Of a stretch of DNA of 64,000 nucleotides, positions 1 to 11,278 are shown one piece after another. A model generated the notes under the pieces. It was not told the DNA's origin, did no database searches, and saw nothing but the letters and a program-made list of their open reading frames with translations. Made by a program: the position numbers and the translations under genes. The stretch comes from Emmonsiellopsis sp. PD_33. Its lineage: Eukaryota; Ascomycota; Eurotiomycetes; Onygenales; Ajellomycetaceae. The DNA is taken from contig JANTQF010000146.1 of NCBI GenBank assembly GCA_032988165.1, positions 1 to 64,000 on the forward strand, given 5' to 3'. Each line of letters begins with the position of its first letter. Position 1 is the stretch's first letter.

Positions 1-232
1 GCAGGTTAGCAGGCAGGTTAGCAGGCAGGTTAGTAGGCAGGTTAGTAGGTCAGTATGTAGGTTAGTATCCAGGTTAGCAGGCAGGTTAGCAGGCAGGTTA
101 GCAGGCAGGTTAGCAGGCAGGTTAGTCGGTTAGCAGTAGGTTAGTAGGTTAGTAGGTTAGTAGGTTAGTAGGTTAGTAGGTTAGTAGGTTAGTAGGTTAG
201 TAGGTTAGTAGGTTAGCTGGCAGGTCAGTTAG
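1..232. repeat. Minisatellite of GGTTAG-based units
   Basis: The left part is built of irregular 12-bp units (GGTTAGCAGGCA and variants). The right part has nine perfect tandem copies of the 8-mer GGTTAGTA at about 139-210. The unit resembles, but is not, the fungal telomere repeat TTAGGG. The array may continue beyond the left edge of the window. No coding potential is seen. Confidence 0.9.
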
Positions 233-582
233 GGAGATTTGAAGCTTCAAATCAAGAGAAGATAGGAGAAGGGAGATGGAAGGAGGCTCTGCCAGGCAGG
301 TGAGCAGTCAATTAACTACTACTAGGTTAAGATTCTACTTGACCGTTAAGATATATAGACTGTTAATTCATTCCCTACCATCTAATATACAAAACGTATC
401 CATTTGATCTACATTTTATATGATTTAACCATCAACTGACTGTTTAATTAAAAGTTGACTGTCAGTTAACCATTGGTTGACAGTGTATCTATATAGACGG
501 CGGATCAACCGTAAATCCGGCGTTGAAAAATGCCGCTAGATTCCGGTATGGTAGAAACCCCCATCACTCAACTGAACCACAC

Positions 583-620
583 CAGCAAATCAATCAATCA
601 ATCAAATCAATCAATCAATC
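583..620. repeat. AATC tetranucleotide microsatellite
   Basis: Tandem AATC units, broken once by an AAATC unit. Simple-sequence repeat only. Confidence 0.8.
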
Positions 621-3600
621 ATCCCTTCAAGCATAAAAACATAATTTTCCTTTTCCTCTCGCGGCTCCAAACCTAACACTCATGCATAACCCAGCCATCA
701 AAACCCCCTGGTTATTTATTCTATGCAATGCACTGAAAATCCATCCCGGCCTCCATATCTGCTCTTTCAACTTACTCATTGCTTAAAATCCATCGTAGCC
801 CCTGCATATAACCACCTACCCTTCCCTACCCTGCCCCTACCTACATTATATATACCAAGGGTCGGACCCGATACATTGCCCTACATGACATCTTGAAACA
901 AAGCAAATCCACGGTTCGGGTCGGTTCGGTTCCTTTCCCTTCGTGCATAGTAGGTGTGGTGGCTTATGGTATGGAGGAGAGAGAATTAGGGAGGAAAGGA
1001 GTAACCTATCCCTGTATGGTAGGGGTGTATGGAGTAGTTATATGTGTATGTAATGTCTGTATGGCATTCCGCGACAAGACACACACGGAGGGAATGAGGG
1101 CGAGGGAGGGTTCACAGCAGATGTGTGCATGCCTGAGTAAGAGAGTATGGAATGCTGAGAACATGAGATATTTTAATTAGCTACCTATTGGCATTGAGAT
1201 ATCTTTATCCTTCTAATCGTGTCAAATTGGATTGTGCGATTAGGGGGTTAATTGGTTGGTTGGTTAACTACGTAACTAGTAACTACTCGTAGTTGGATCA
1301 TGATCTAGATCTGCTTTCAGGGGAAACTGGAAACGTGGTATGGAGATATGTAGCGTAGCGTAGTATAGAGCAGGTGGCTGGGATGGGATCGATTGGGATC
1401 GGTGGATGGGCTGGTTGGCAGGCGATGGGTAAAGGGGGGAAGAGGGGGGCCGTGGTCTTGGTGGATAGAGGCGATGAGGGGGCGGGGACATGGGTGTGTA
1501 GTGACTACGTTGTATATACAGAGTACGTAGGTAGTACTTTGCTACAGCCAAGAAGGCGGGGAAGTCTGGTCTAACTATCCATCTATAGGGAAAGACAGAG
1601 CAAGGAAAATAAAGGCATTGATTGTTTGATAACAGAGTAAGCCATCCAGGCCTAACTAAGTTGCTAGGACCAGCTGGGTAATGCGGTTACACCCATCCAT
1701 GCATTATCATATATATATGCAGGGCTACATGGCTTGATCGCACAGCAGACGCGGGTGTCCTGATGGGAGATGGACATGAGCATGGACATGGGCATCGGGC
1801 GTCTATGGCCCTGACTTCCTCTTGCTTTTTCCCCCTTGTGCGATCATTTTTCGCTTCGGGGTGGCTGGGGTCTGTGAGAGGGAGGGAGAGAGGGCCATGG
1901 GCAGAAAATGGACAATGCAGAAATAGAAAGAAGCTTGTTTGCTTTCTTTGGATGGGGGGATGTGGGGTCTGGCCATGGGGCCTTGGGGGGTTGGGGGGTT
2001 GGGATGGGGATGGGGATGGGTTGGATGTATGTTTATCGAGTAAACTAAGCAAGGGAGATCGTGGGAAGAAAACTTGACTGTATTGACTCATGGTTTGAGG
2101 AACTGAAAGGAGTAGTGATCTTGGTCTGGCGAATCCAGGCCAGAGAGCAAGAAAGGATAGCTGGTATAATCCAGATTCTCAATACCAACAACCTGGCATA
2201 AAAACCATCAAGCTTGACTTAACTAGTTACTGATTCCCTGGATGCGAATTGTCAGCTGCACAATTGGGTAAATGGCTTGGTCGTTGTTTTGGTCTCGCCC
2301 ACAGGTCCACGCCGTCCTGGGCGGCAGACAGGACACATGTTGGTTCAAGATTCCGACCCAGAGAGCGGGGGAGGCAAAAGGTGTGGTTGATGCGGTGTAT
2401 TGTAGATATCTATGTAGCATGTGAGATCTGGTGAGAGTGTCCTGGCCATCTTGTATCACCATGGATAGGCTTTTGTTAGCTAGTTACAGGTTTCGCCGAT
2501 AATTCCCCAGGAAAAGATCCAACTAAGCTGTGGGCGAGTGGCGGGGATTCATTCAACAAGGGCATTCATTGAACATTGTCTTCCCCCTGTTTTTATCAAA
2601 CAGCCCGAGCACATGCGAAGGGGTACGGTTGGAGAGGCCGTTGACCCCCCGACCGAGATACAACGCCAGAGAATGGATTTCAGCCAGGCGAGGAGCATCT
2701 TCATTCCTGTTGGCTGTGATTTTCTTGAAAGACCCTCTCCGCTTGGGCAGCCAGGCTGATTTTCCCATAAAGCAGGCAGATATTAGCCAGTGGGAAGCCG
2801 AGAAAAAGCAGAGCTCTTCTCAACTCGACTGTCTGTCTGCACAATGTATCATCTGTCGCCCACAGGCCAGCGTACAGCCTGTTTAGCTGCATTCTGTGCA
2901 AGCAGAGGACGATCAACAGACAGGTTACAGCTGACGGGCCAATTGGAGCTGAAGTTCCCATCCACAATCCCATGTGCTGGTAAACAGACAATGGTGAGTA
3001 CAGAGGAGTGTCTGTGAGTATGAGGGAGGGCAGAAAAGTGAAAAGTTGGAGAGATCAGACGAGAACAGCAGATAGGTCTACTGAACTTGAACTGGAAGAG
3101 GGGAAAAGTTGGATTAATCATTCATTCATTCATTCATCCGCCAGTCCACCAGTCCAGACCGGGGACAGCAACAAAATCCTGCAAGGGCCAGCGTCTCCAG
3201 CTGCATCAGAACAACCGCCTCGCCACGGCTGGCGTCATGATGGCCTGGCTGGACCAAGCGACATCATCCTGTCTTGGGCGCTGCAGGGATGCAGCTTGTC
3301 TCGACCGCCCGGAATTTAAAACCGGTTCCTTTGAAAACCGGGGCATCACCAGAGGGCTGTTCCTGGAATCAGTGGTGAGAATTCCTGATCGAGATGGGCT
3401 TTCGAGACTCGAGAAGAACATCCTCTCCTCATGAACTCTCTCTCTCTGCGTCACCAACCCCCCCTCCCCTCTACTCGCCTCACCATCCAGATCCCCGGGA
3501 AAAAGAAGAAAGGAAAGCAGAGGAAAAAGAAAGAAACCCAAAAGACGCCATCGCAGGCTAAACAGCGATTCTCATCTGTCTCCACAGCACCACAGCCTCT

Positions 3601-3684
3601 TTGCTTTCTTTGCTTTCTTTTCTTTTTCTGCTTTTTCTGATCTGCAAGGTCGAAGACGGTCGAACACGGTGGGTCACAGCCCTA

Positions 3685-3717
3685 TTTGGTATTTGGTATT
3701 TGGTATTTGGTGTTTGG
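3685..3717. repeat. TATTTGG short tandem repeat
   Basis: About four copies of a 7-bp unit (TATTTGG, last copy TGTTTGG) in a gene-free region. Confidence 0.7.
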
Positions 3718-4576
3718 AAGAGCAGATACTTCATCCCCATGTAGAGACGAGGACGCGAGAATATAACTATGAGCATCTGAAAGCAGCCACGGACAGACAG
3801 CCGACGAGGATACAGTTTCGTAAAGATAGAATATAATAAATATAATACAATTGCACATGCAGCAGACGGCGAAGTGACTCGGGCTGCTTGCGGAGAGGCG
3901 GTTTGAAGCAGCAGAGAACGCCACTGTATTTTGGTATCTTTAGCATCTTTTAGTGAATCTTCTGGATCTGGACGGATCGTACCCAGACTCCGGATCTGTA
4001 ACGATGAGCTGCACCTCAGACAATCCTCAAATACCAACTCGCTGCTCCTGTTGCTCTCCAGCGGATGTTCCCTTCTCTTTGCTCTGTTTCTGTTTCCTCG
4101 CTGTTTGATTCTCTTCTCTTCGCGTTGGGCCTTGGTCCCGTTTCTTTGGCTAACCTGGCCCTCCCTGACTGCTGGTTCTGTTGTTCTGGTAGATATAACC
4201 CTCCCCAGTTTCATTTCTTGACTCTCTCTAGCAGTCTGACCTCTGGGAATATTAGCTGATAGTTGGATGCAGTGGACAGGCTGTTTTGTTTTGTGGGCAA
4301 GCTCCCTCACCCAGCGTCACGGCAACCATCGCATCTCTGCCATGGAGCATGTTATGACAACGTGCAGACATAAACAACTTGAACTGTCTCTCTCCGCGTA
4401 AACCGCCCTCCGCCAGCTCAATTGCTCTCCGCTCGCCGTGCAGCTGGCCTTTGCACTGTTGACCGTGTCTCCGGCCTCTTTTCTGCCTGCTCTGCGCCGC
4501 TCTTCCTGTCGCTCGCTGCTCTGCTCTTCGCCATATACCTTGTCTCTTGTCCGCGCTCTCTACTCCATCTTCCACC

Positions 4577-6105
4577 ATGGCCAGCCGCCAGTTTGCTTCT
4601 CCGCCTCCTAGAGAGGGCTCCGCTCTGACGTGGATTTCCGAACACTACCTCAGCCAGCCTGAGAGCTACGAGATCCCCCTGCGTACTATGTATGCCCTGA
4701 ACTCGACTGCGGGCGCCCATCCGCCCTTCTCTCCTCTTCCACCCCATCCCACCTCGCCTCGGTTCAGCCGTGAGCCTGACGGGAACGCGTTCCCCCACCC
4801 GCGATACCCCATGGCCAAGGAACAGGACCATGCTGCATACCGCGTCTCCAGCACTGCGGCTCTCTTCAAAGCCCACTTGATGTCCCAGATGTCCCAATTG
4901 CCCACCCAGCAATGCTCCCTCCCCCCCAGCTTCATTACTTCTTTCGTCCGCCGCTGCTTCCCGGAGGATCTCGGGGCCGTCGACTTCCCGCAAGCCTTGA
5001 CTGCGTTGGACTATTTGCGCGACCTTGAACAACGTCGCAACAAGGAGGTCATGACCGCTTTGCAAAAACTTGGCATTCTAGACGACGGATTCGATCAGAA
5101 TGACTTGGATAAACGGTACCCAGGCGTCGCAAAGTGGGTGGCCTCGCTTAAAGAAAAAACAATCCATGCTTCTGCCTTGTACTCGAAGGTATACCTCGAA
5201 CTTAGATATTGGGTATGTTGCTGCGTTGTCTTCCTAGATATCCGCGGATAAACCGCTAACACCCCTACTAGACTCTATTTAATGAGATTCTCCTTCCACC
5301 ATTCAACAAGGCCCAGTCCGTCGCTATGCTCAACACTCTTTTCCCCGCCGTCATCTCTTCCCGCCCTGCCTTCCACGTGTGCGAGAGGAAGTTGATGCAA
5401 GAACGCGAAAGATTCTTCCGATACATCTGCGAGGTAGAGGAAAGAGGCCCACGCGTTCTCGACCCCGTCATCAGGAAGGATAGACGACCAGGGGATGCCA
5501 CAGGGTGGCCAAAAGTCTACGAATCCCTCAACAAATACCTCTGCGCCGTCAACGACATCATCGACGCATGCTATTCAGTGAACAGCCGCGAGAGCCTCGA
5601 AGAGCAATCTAGCTCCCGCCGCCACAACAAGGGCCGCAAAGTCGACTCTGGCATCAGCTTTGGATCTACCGACCACCGCCCCTCAACCAGCAGCAGCGGC
5701 AGTGCCAGTGGCAGTAGCAGCGGCAGCACCACCAAAAACAAACCCCTCCCCCCATCCCCAACCACCACGAAACCCACCAAATCCACCAAATCCAGCGGAC
5801 CCTCCACTCTCGAACGAATCGGCAGGGAGCTGCGCAAGATGCGCTCCCGCGGCGACTTTGGCAGCGACCAAGGCCAACAACAACAACAAAACCAGCCACA
5901 GCTCAAAACAAGCAGATCGCGCGGTGCGCTGCGGAAAATGCGCTCGACTAGCATTCTGGGCGAACGCGATCGGAATCTGGGCAGCAGCGGCGCGGGCGAG
6001 GGCGAGTTCGATGCGGCGGAGTTTCGACGCAAACGGATGCTTTGGGAGGCGAAGCATAAACGTCCCGTTGATGAGGGTAATGGTATTAAACGATCCAGTG
6101 CATGA
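4577..6105 (+). CDS. Conserved fungal protein of unknown function, 481 aa
   Basis: Two exons, 4577-5188 and 5272-6105. The 83-bp intron (GTATAC..CTAG) falls between codons, and the downstream frame runs straight into a long open frame. The start at 4577 is in a strong context (CCACCATGG). Residues 1 to about 360 look like a folded, mainly helical, conserved domain without membrane segments or a signal peptide. The rest is low in complexity: a Ser/Gly run, a Pro/Lys/Thr stretch, a short poly-Gln run encoded by CAA repeats, and a basic tail containing two similar LRKMRS segments. I do not recognise a named family. The 5' neighbour region is unusually long. The exon structure is well supported; the function is unknown. 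Confidence 0.8.
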
Positions 6106-7840
6106 TTTTGATTTGATTGATTCCAGATTCTTTGGACCACCCTGTTTTCTTTTCTTTTTTGTTTATGTTTATGTTTACGTTTATGAACGATGACCCCAAA
6201 AGCGTCGGCTTGTTTGGCTTGGCTCTTTGCTTACTTATTTGCGCGTTTTTTTTTTGAAGAAATGTGTGTGATGTTGATGCGATGTATGTTTTGAAATGAA
6301 TTGATGCGGGGCCCTTGGGCAAGTTACGAAAACAGGAGGCGTGGCGTTGTCATTTGTTGTTGTTTGATTTCCTTTTTTTTTTTTTTTGAACCCGTGGAGT
6401 TTTTTGTCATGTTGATTGTTGATTCCAGCCCTACCTACCTAACCCACCTACATACAGATTTTACATATTTGGAGCAACACTGCTTTCCCCCCACCCCCTT
6501 CTCTTTTTTGTGTGTTTTTTTTTGATATCTTGACAGGCTTGACCGGCTGGCTATTTTCCTTCCCTATGTTTTATGGTTCATTTTTTTGTGAGAGTAACTC
6601 AAACTACCTACTAACCACCCCTCTATCATTTCACTTCTTTGCTTTCCTTCTTTTTCTTTCATTTTGTCTTTCTTTCCTTCTACTCCGTCTCTTTTCTTTT
6701 CGTTTTATTCTGTTCTTTGGCTGCTGCGCTGCGCTTCGAGCGTCTTATCCTGACGAACTTGGAGTATGAGTACGAGTATGAGTATGAACGAGTATGTTTT
6801 CTGGCGTTGTTATTGAAAAAGTTGTTAGTTAGTTACATGAGACAAGGATGGCTTCTAGGGGAATGAAATGAAATGAATGAATGGATGTTAAGAGTACTGG
6901 AAGAGAGAAACTAGTTAGCTATGTGTGATATTATTGCCCTGTTGTGGCATTTATAGGGAGGGGAATCTTTTATTATGCCATGCCCTATGCGACACCACGC
7001 CATGCGGCGTCAATATATATATAGATAGAAATAAGAATAAGCTGTGTATAATGCGCGTTAAGGGGCAGCATGGGGTTAGAGGGCATGGGAAGTGATTCAG
7101 CAGATACTAATTACTAAGTATATACCCCGTATAGGGATAAAGAAGAAAGCAGTGGAGATATAGGGTTCAGAATGCAATGCAATGCAATTGCTTTTTCCTT
7201 TTTATTTTCTCCCATCCATTTTATTAGTTTAACTATCTATGAAGTGGCAGAGTTGCTGTGCCGGCTGCCATTACAGTGAGGACGAGCCCATGGTTAGTAG
7301 TTTATATATAGTAGATATGGATGTTCATTTACAGTTGTGGGGTGGTTAATCCAAGATCGATTTAGTTATATAGAGTTCTTTTCTTTGCTCTGGATGTATA
7401 ATTATACACGCGTATGATAAACTACTACATGTCAAGTATTTGCCAGTTTTCATGGATCGAGCTTTCAGAAGCTCCATACCCCACCAGTTAACGAGTTGCC
7501 AGATAACTAGCCGAGGCGAGGTCTGTAGTGTAAGATCATCTCACCAGCTAGCTCTCTGCCCGCCATCCATCTTCCCTCGGGGCTAATAACTTCCAAGCGT
7601 ATGACGATCTTGCAGATAAAAAAAGGCATGATGATGACCGAGGTCTCATCGGCGTCGGCTCGAAATGTCATTAAGTTACTACTATTCAAAAGGAGCTACC
7701 ATCCCATCCCTCCCTCCCATTGCCCAGCTACAAACATACATCCATCTCTTTCTCCACTGGCTCAATCTTATTAGTATTGTATAGACAATATCTAAAGACG
7801 TTTTTCAATTCGCTCACTCTCTCCGTCGGAAAATCAATCA
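6106..7840. other. Intergenic stretch with 3' and 5' flanks
   Basis: No gene is seen. The left half is T-rich 3' flank with several poly-T runs and a GAGTAT/GAGTAC short repeat near 6762-6796. The right part is the promoter of the acyl-CoA dehydrogenase starting at 7841. Open frames here are low-complexity Phe/Leu-rich translations of T-runs. Confidence 0.5.
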
Positions 7841-9728
7841 ATGGACGAAAGCAAGCAATTCGGCAGCGCGCTCCCTTGGGCTGAGCCTGCTTGGTACGTT
7901 CAAGTTTAATCAAGCCCCCGCATTTTCCAGTTCGTTATTATGTATCTATTTCCCTAACAAATGAATGAATGGAATTAACAGGTACTCCGGCCGCCCATCC
8001 CCATATTACAACGAGAGCCATTTCAGACTGCGCGATGCTGTGCGGAAGTGGACTGAGGAGGTATGTAGTTTCATCCATATCCCCGCATTATCCCCGCATT
8101 ATCTATCCAAGCTGGCCTGGAAAAAAAAAAAAAAAAAGAAAAAGCGGGAAAAACAGAACCAACTTATCCCCCCGCGTGTCTAACTTAAAAACAGAACGTC
8201 GTCGACAAAACCGAAGAATGGCAAGCTCTAGGCAAAGTGCCTGACGACGTGTATCAGAAATGCGCGCGCGACGGCCTGCTGCTGCCCATTGCCTTTGGCA
8301 AGTCGATTCCAGAGGAGTATGCGAATTATCCCATCATCGGGGGCATCAAGGCGAGCGAGTGGGATGGGTTCCATGATTTCGTGCTGTGGGATGAGCTGTT
8401 TCGCGGGGGTTCGATTTCGAGTGTTTTTGTGGGGTTGGTGAGTGTTTTGAATTATATAGTTGTGCTGGGCATTGGAATAGGTTTTGCTGATGGTATTATT
8501 TTAGACGGTCGGAGCACCCCCTATTAAACAATTCGCGTCGGATTTCTTGAAGAATAAGATCCTGCCGGAGATTCTGTCGGGGCAGAAGAGAATCTGTCTG
8601 GCTGTTACGGAGCCGTCGTGTGGTTCTGATGTGAGGAATCTCACGACGACGGCGGAGAAGACGCCTGATGGGAAGCATTATATCGTCAATGGCGAGAAGA
8701 AGATGAGTTCCTACCCCTCATAAGTCGGGAGAATCCAACTAACTCTAGGATTACTGGATAACCAACGGCATGTTCTCTGATTACTTCATGGTGAGTCCCC
8801 CAACCCCGGCAGACTGACAAGCCCAACTCCCGCGGGTTTTGAACCATCACTGACAGCTAGTTACGAACAGACAGCCGTCCGAACCGGCGGCCCGGGGGCC
8901 GAAGGTATCTCCTTCCTCCTAATCCCGCGCTCCGAAGGCCTACGCACGCGCAAGATCGAAATTGGCGCGGGGGGCATCAGTGCAACCACCTACGTCGTCT
9001 TTGAGGACGTCAAGGTCCCCGCCGAATATCTCGTCGGCACTGAGGGCCAGGGATTCCGCTACGTCATGAGCAACTTCAACCACGAGCGGCTGTGGATCGT
9101 CTTCCAGACGCTGCGGGCGGCGCGCATCTGTCTGCAGGACGCCATGGCGTGGGCAACGAAGCGGGAGGCGTTTAACATGACGCTTATCGAACAGCCGGTC
9201 GTCAGGCATAAGTTTGGCCTGATGGCGAAGGAGGTGGAGGGCCTGCAGGCGTGGACGGAGCAGGTGATTTATGAGTTGGATCGTATGAGTTATAAGGATG
9301 CGAATCGGCAGTTGGGTGGGGTTACGGCGTTGTTGAAGGTTAAGGGGGGCATGATGCTGAAGTATGTGGCGGATTATTGTGTGCAGATTATGGGCGGGTA
9401 AGAAAGATCTCTATCAATCAGTTGCTTTGGATTTGGAGGATTGGTAACTAACTAATTGCTACCGGTTTGAATAGACTGGGCCTCACGAAGACGGGTCAAG
9501 GCTCTCGTATCGAGCAGATCTCTCGCGGTACACACACGTTCATTGTTCCTGGTAGGTTTCGTTTCTTCCTGGTGGCTATCACTAAACGATCTCCCCCTTT
9601 CTTGTTTTGGGCAGATTGCTAACGTCAACGACCGTGTAGGTGGCTCTGAGGATGTCCTTATTGATCTTGGTGTTCGGGAGGCTCTCAAGCTCACGATGAT
9701 TAAGGCGAAGAAGGGTGCGAAGTTGTAG
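7841..9728 (+). CDS. Acyl-CoA dehydrogenase, probably peroxisomal, 433 aa
   Basis: Flavoprotein that oxidises acyl-CoA to trans-2-enoyl-CoA. Eight exons are inferred: 7841-7893, 7982-8060, 8195-8437, 8505-8702, 8755-8790, 8871-9397, 9475-9551, 9640-9728. Family motifs are clear: the AVTEPSCGSD FAD/substrate loop, GEKKWITNG at about 188-196, VRTGGPG, FNHERLW, MGGLGLTK and IVPGGSED, where Glu408 sits at the usual catalytic position. The protein ends in GAKL, so the last three residues AKL match a canonical type 1 peroxisomal signal. That points to peroxisomes rather than mitochondria. Seven introns are normal GT-AG or fit it, except 8703-8754, which begins ATGAGT and must end at AC to restore the family motif. 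Three acyl-CoA-oxidising enzymes in this window end in AKL. Chain-length preference cannot be read. Confidence 0.9.
8703..8754 (+). other. AT-AC intron in the acyl-CoA dehydrogenase gene
   Basis: This 52-bp segment starts ATGAGT and ends GATTAC, with a CTAAC branch-like site whose A lies about 12 nt before the end. Removing it joins GEKK to WITNG, the exact family motif. Reading through gives a stop (TAA at 8721). The nearest GT donors give frameshifts. The 5' end resembles a U2-type GTGAGT with the first base changed to A, not the U12 consensus ATATCCTT. Confidence 0.65.
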
Positions 9729-10055
9729 AAATGGGGATAAAGCGTCATGGCTGTTCGGTAGTTATCCATACTAGCATGGATGCGAGGCGAATGACACCGG
9801 GTAGGAGTGAGGAACCCCCGAAGGCGACCGTATAACAGTCCTGGGGAGATTGTATTCTGCGTCCCGGTATTTCCTAGCTCTTTTTGGAGTTCCATCCTGC
9901 ATTCTTGTATGTAGTTAAACTTTTTCTCTCTTCATTTGTATACCAAACCTATTCCACCAATTCATTACATTCGCATCAACCCACACCCCCTCCATACACA
10001 GAAAGAATAAAGGGGGGGGGGGGAATCCACCCGCTCAACTCACCCACTCGCCGAT
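9729..10055. other. Convergent 3' flanks
   Basis: Short intergenic stretch between two convergent genes. It contains a run of about 13 G near 10010-10022. Nothing else is seen. Confidence 0.5.
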
Positions 10056-10433
10056 TCAGCCTCCCATCCTACCCCCCGTCTCCGTCTGCGTCTGCATCTG
10101 CCTCTCCCAAAGCACCCGATCCCACCTCCCCTCAACCAACGCCCTCGCATCCCCCGCATACATAAAAGGCTTCCCCGACACCCCTTCCTCCTCATCCCCA
10201 TCCGCCTCATCCCCCTCCCCCTTCACCCACCGTATCCAAACCGGCGCAACCCTATACGCACTCGTCTCATACGCATGCAACCTCCCCGCCTGCCCCTCAT
10301 CCTTGACCAAATACGCCATCCCACGTACCTCCTCCCCCTGCTCGCCATCAATCAGCGCCGGATAATCACCCCATTTCGCCAAACTGTAGCCGATGATTTT
10401 CGCGGGGCGGAGTTCGGACGGGAGCGGTGGCAT
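10056..10433 (-). CDS. AIG2-like protein, N-terminally short, 125 aa
   Basis: Single-exon frame starting at 10433 (CACCATG). The core LRPAKIIGYSLAKWGDYPAL, then GMAYLV and the YETSAYR segment, match fungal AIG2-like proteins of the gamma-glutamylcyclotransferase fold. The Glu of YET is at the position of the catalytic Glu in that fold. Usual members start with a YGTL substrate-binding loop before this core. That loop is missing here: the frame upstream is closed by a TAG and no YGTL-coding exon is visible in the next 200 bp. The tail is acidic, then Gln/Thr-rich. It could be a truncated, non-catalytic paralogue or a decaying gene. Lies tail to tail with the acyl-CoA dehydrogenase and head to head with the UGGT gene. 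Confidence 0.65.
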   Translation of the reverse strand: MPPLPSELRPAKIIGYSLAKWGDYPALIDGEQGEEVRGMAYLVKDEGQAGRLHAYETSAYRVAPVWIRWVKGEGDEADGDEEEGVSGKPFMYAGDARALVEGRWDRVLWERQMQTQTETGGRMGG

Positions 10434-11278
10434 GGTGGTTTAGCTATTTGGTTTCTTTGAGGTTGGTGGGTAGGTGGTGTGGAGGGGGATCTGTGTTCGG
10501 GTTGTAGCTATGATTGAGTTCCGAATTTAGGTATAAGGGCACATATGAAGGGGGGATGAGGTGTAATTGTTAATGGATGACTATCCGGGCTAATTGCCAA
10601 TGGTAGTTGGTCTTTGGCTGTAATGTACATACTAGTAGAGAGGATCATGATGTTATGGAATATCAAACAACAACCAAACTCTTTCTCCAATATCTAGACG
10701 GGCATACATGTAGACTAGTTCTATCAGAGATTGCAGAATTGAATAACACCCTGGATCTAATCTGTGGAAAGTTGTGGTGTTGCTGTAGTAGGAAATGATG
10801 GAAAGGATATGGAAGCGGAGTGAGTTCTGTGATGAGAGATCTGATATGAGCTGTGATTGGCCGCAAGACTATTATGTAAACACCTAGTCTCCGAGTCACG
10901 TGAGGTGCGCATATGGTCTCTATTTCCTGTCGTAACATATGCTACGGCGGACCAGAGACGCCAACAGAGCTGGCTGTCGATCCGATTATGTGTCCGAAAC
11001 GTCATTCTTGATCCTGCTTCAATCAGGTTGGCTGTCTACTTCTTTTATTTCCCGATGTCTAGAATACATTGTTGCGCAAATACCTGATACTCTCATTTGA
11101 AAGAAGCATGTTTATTTAGCAGTTCGTTGGAAACCGCCCAAAGCAACTCTTGCATAGCTTCCGGGTCCTCGAACGATGAGCCGCGGCCCGATTTGAATGG
11201 GATTGAAAGAAACCCCATTTAGGACCTTATATATTACACAGGGTGGCTGTATAGATATCTGCTAGATACCTACATACC
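10434..11278. promoter_or_regulatory. Divergent promoter, AIG2-like / UGGT
   Basis: About 0.85 kb between divergent start codons. No gene is seen. It holds a perfect 8-bp palindrome TCACGTGA at 10896-10903, an E-box/Cbf1-type site for bHLH factors. Which factor uses it is not known. Confidence 0.45.

Larger units (their letters stand above)
233..4576. other. Gene-poor stretch, long upstream region
   Basis: No convincing gene is seen on either strand in about 4.3 kb. The open frames are short, low in complexity and without family motifs. The stretch holds an AATC microsatellite near 583-620, poly-pyrimidine runs, and a short TATTTGG-type tandem repeat near 3685-3717. The right-hand part is the promoter and 5' leader of the gene starting at 4577. 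The size of the gap could reflect a long regulatory region or a non-coding transcript, but nothing here proves it. Confidence 0.5.

Noticed and set aside
1687..2091. 134-codon minus-strand frame, Pro/Ser-rich
   Set aside because: It is a translation of purine/pyrimidine tracts with an overlapping frame on the other strand; no family features.
5571..6140. 189-codon minus-strand frame
   Set aside because: Antisense shadow of the second exon of the unknown protein at 4577-6105.
8703..8748. AT-AG reading of the acyl-CoA dehydrogenase intron
   Set aside because: It keeps the frame but inserts two residues (Asp-Tyr) into the invariant GEKKWIT motif; ending at AC gives the exact motif.
8703..8754. 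U12-type (minor spliceosome) intron
   Set aside because: The donor ATGAGT does not match ATATCCTT, and the branch region lacks the TCCTTAAC consensus.
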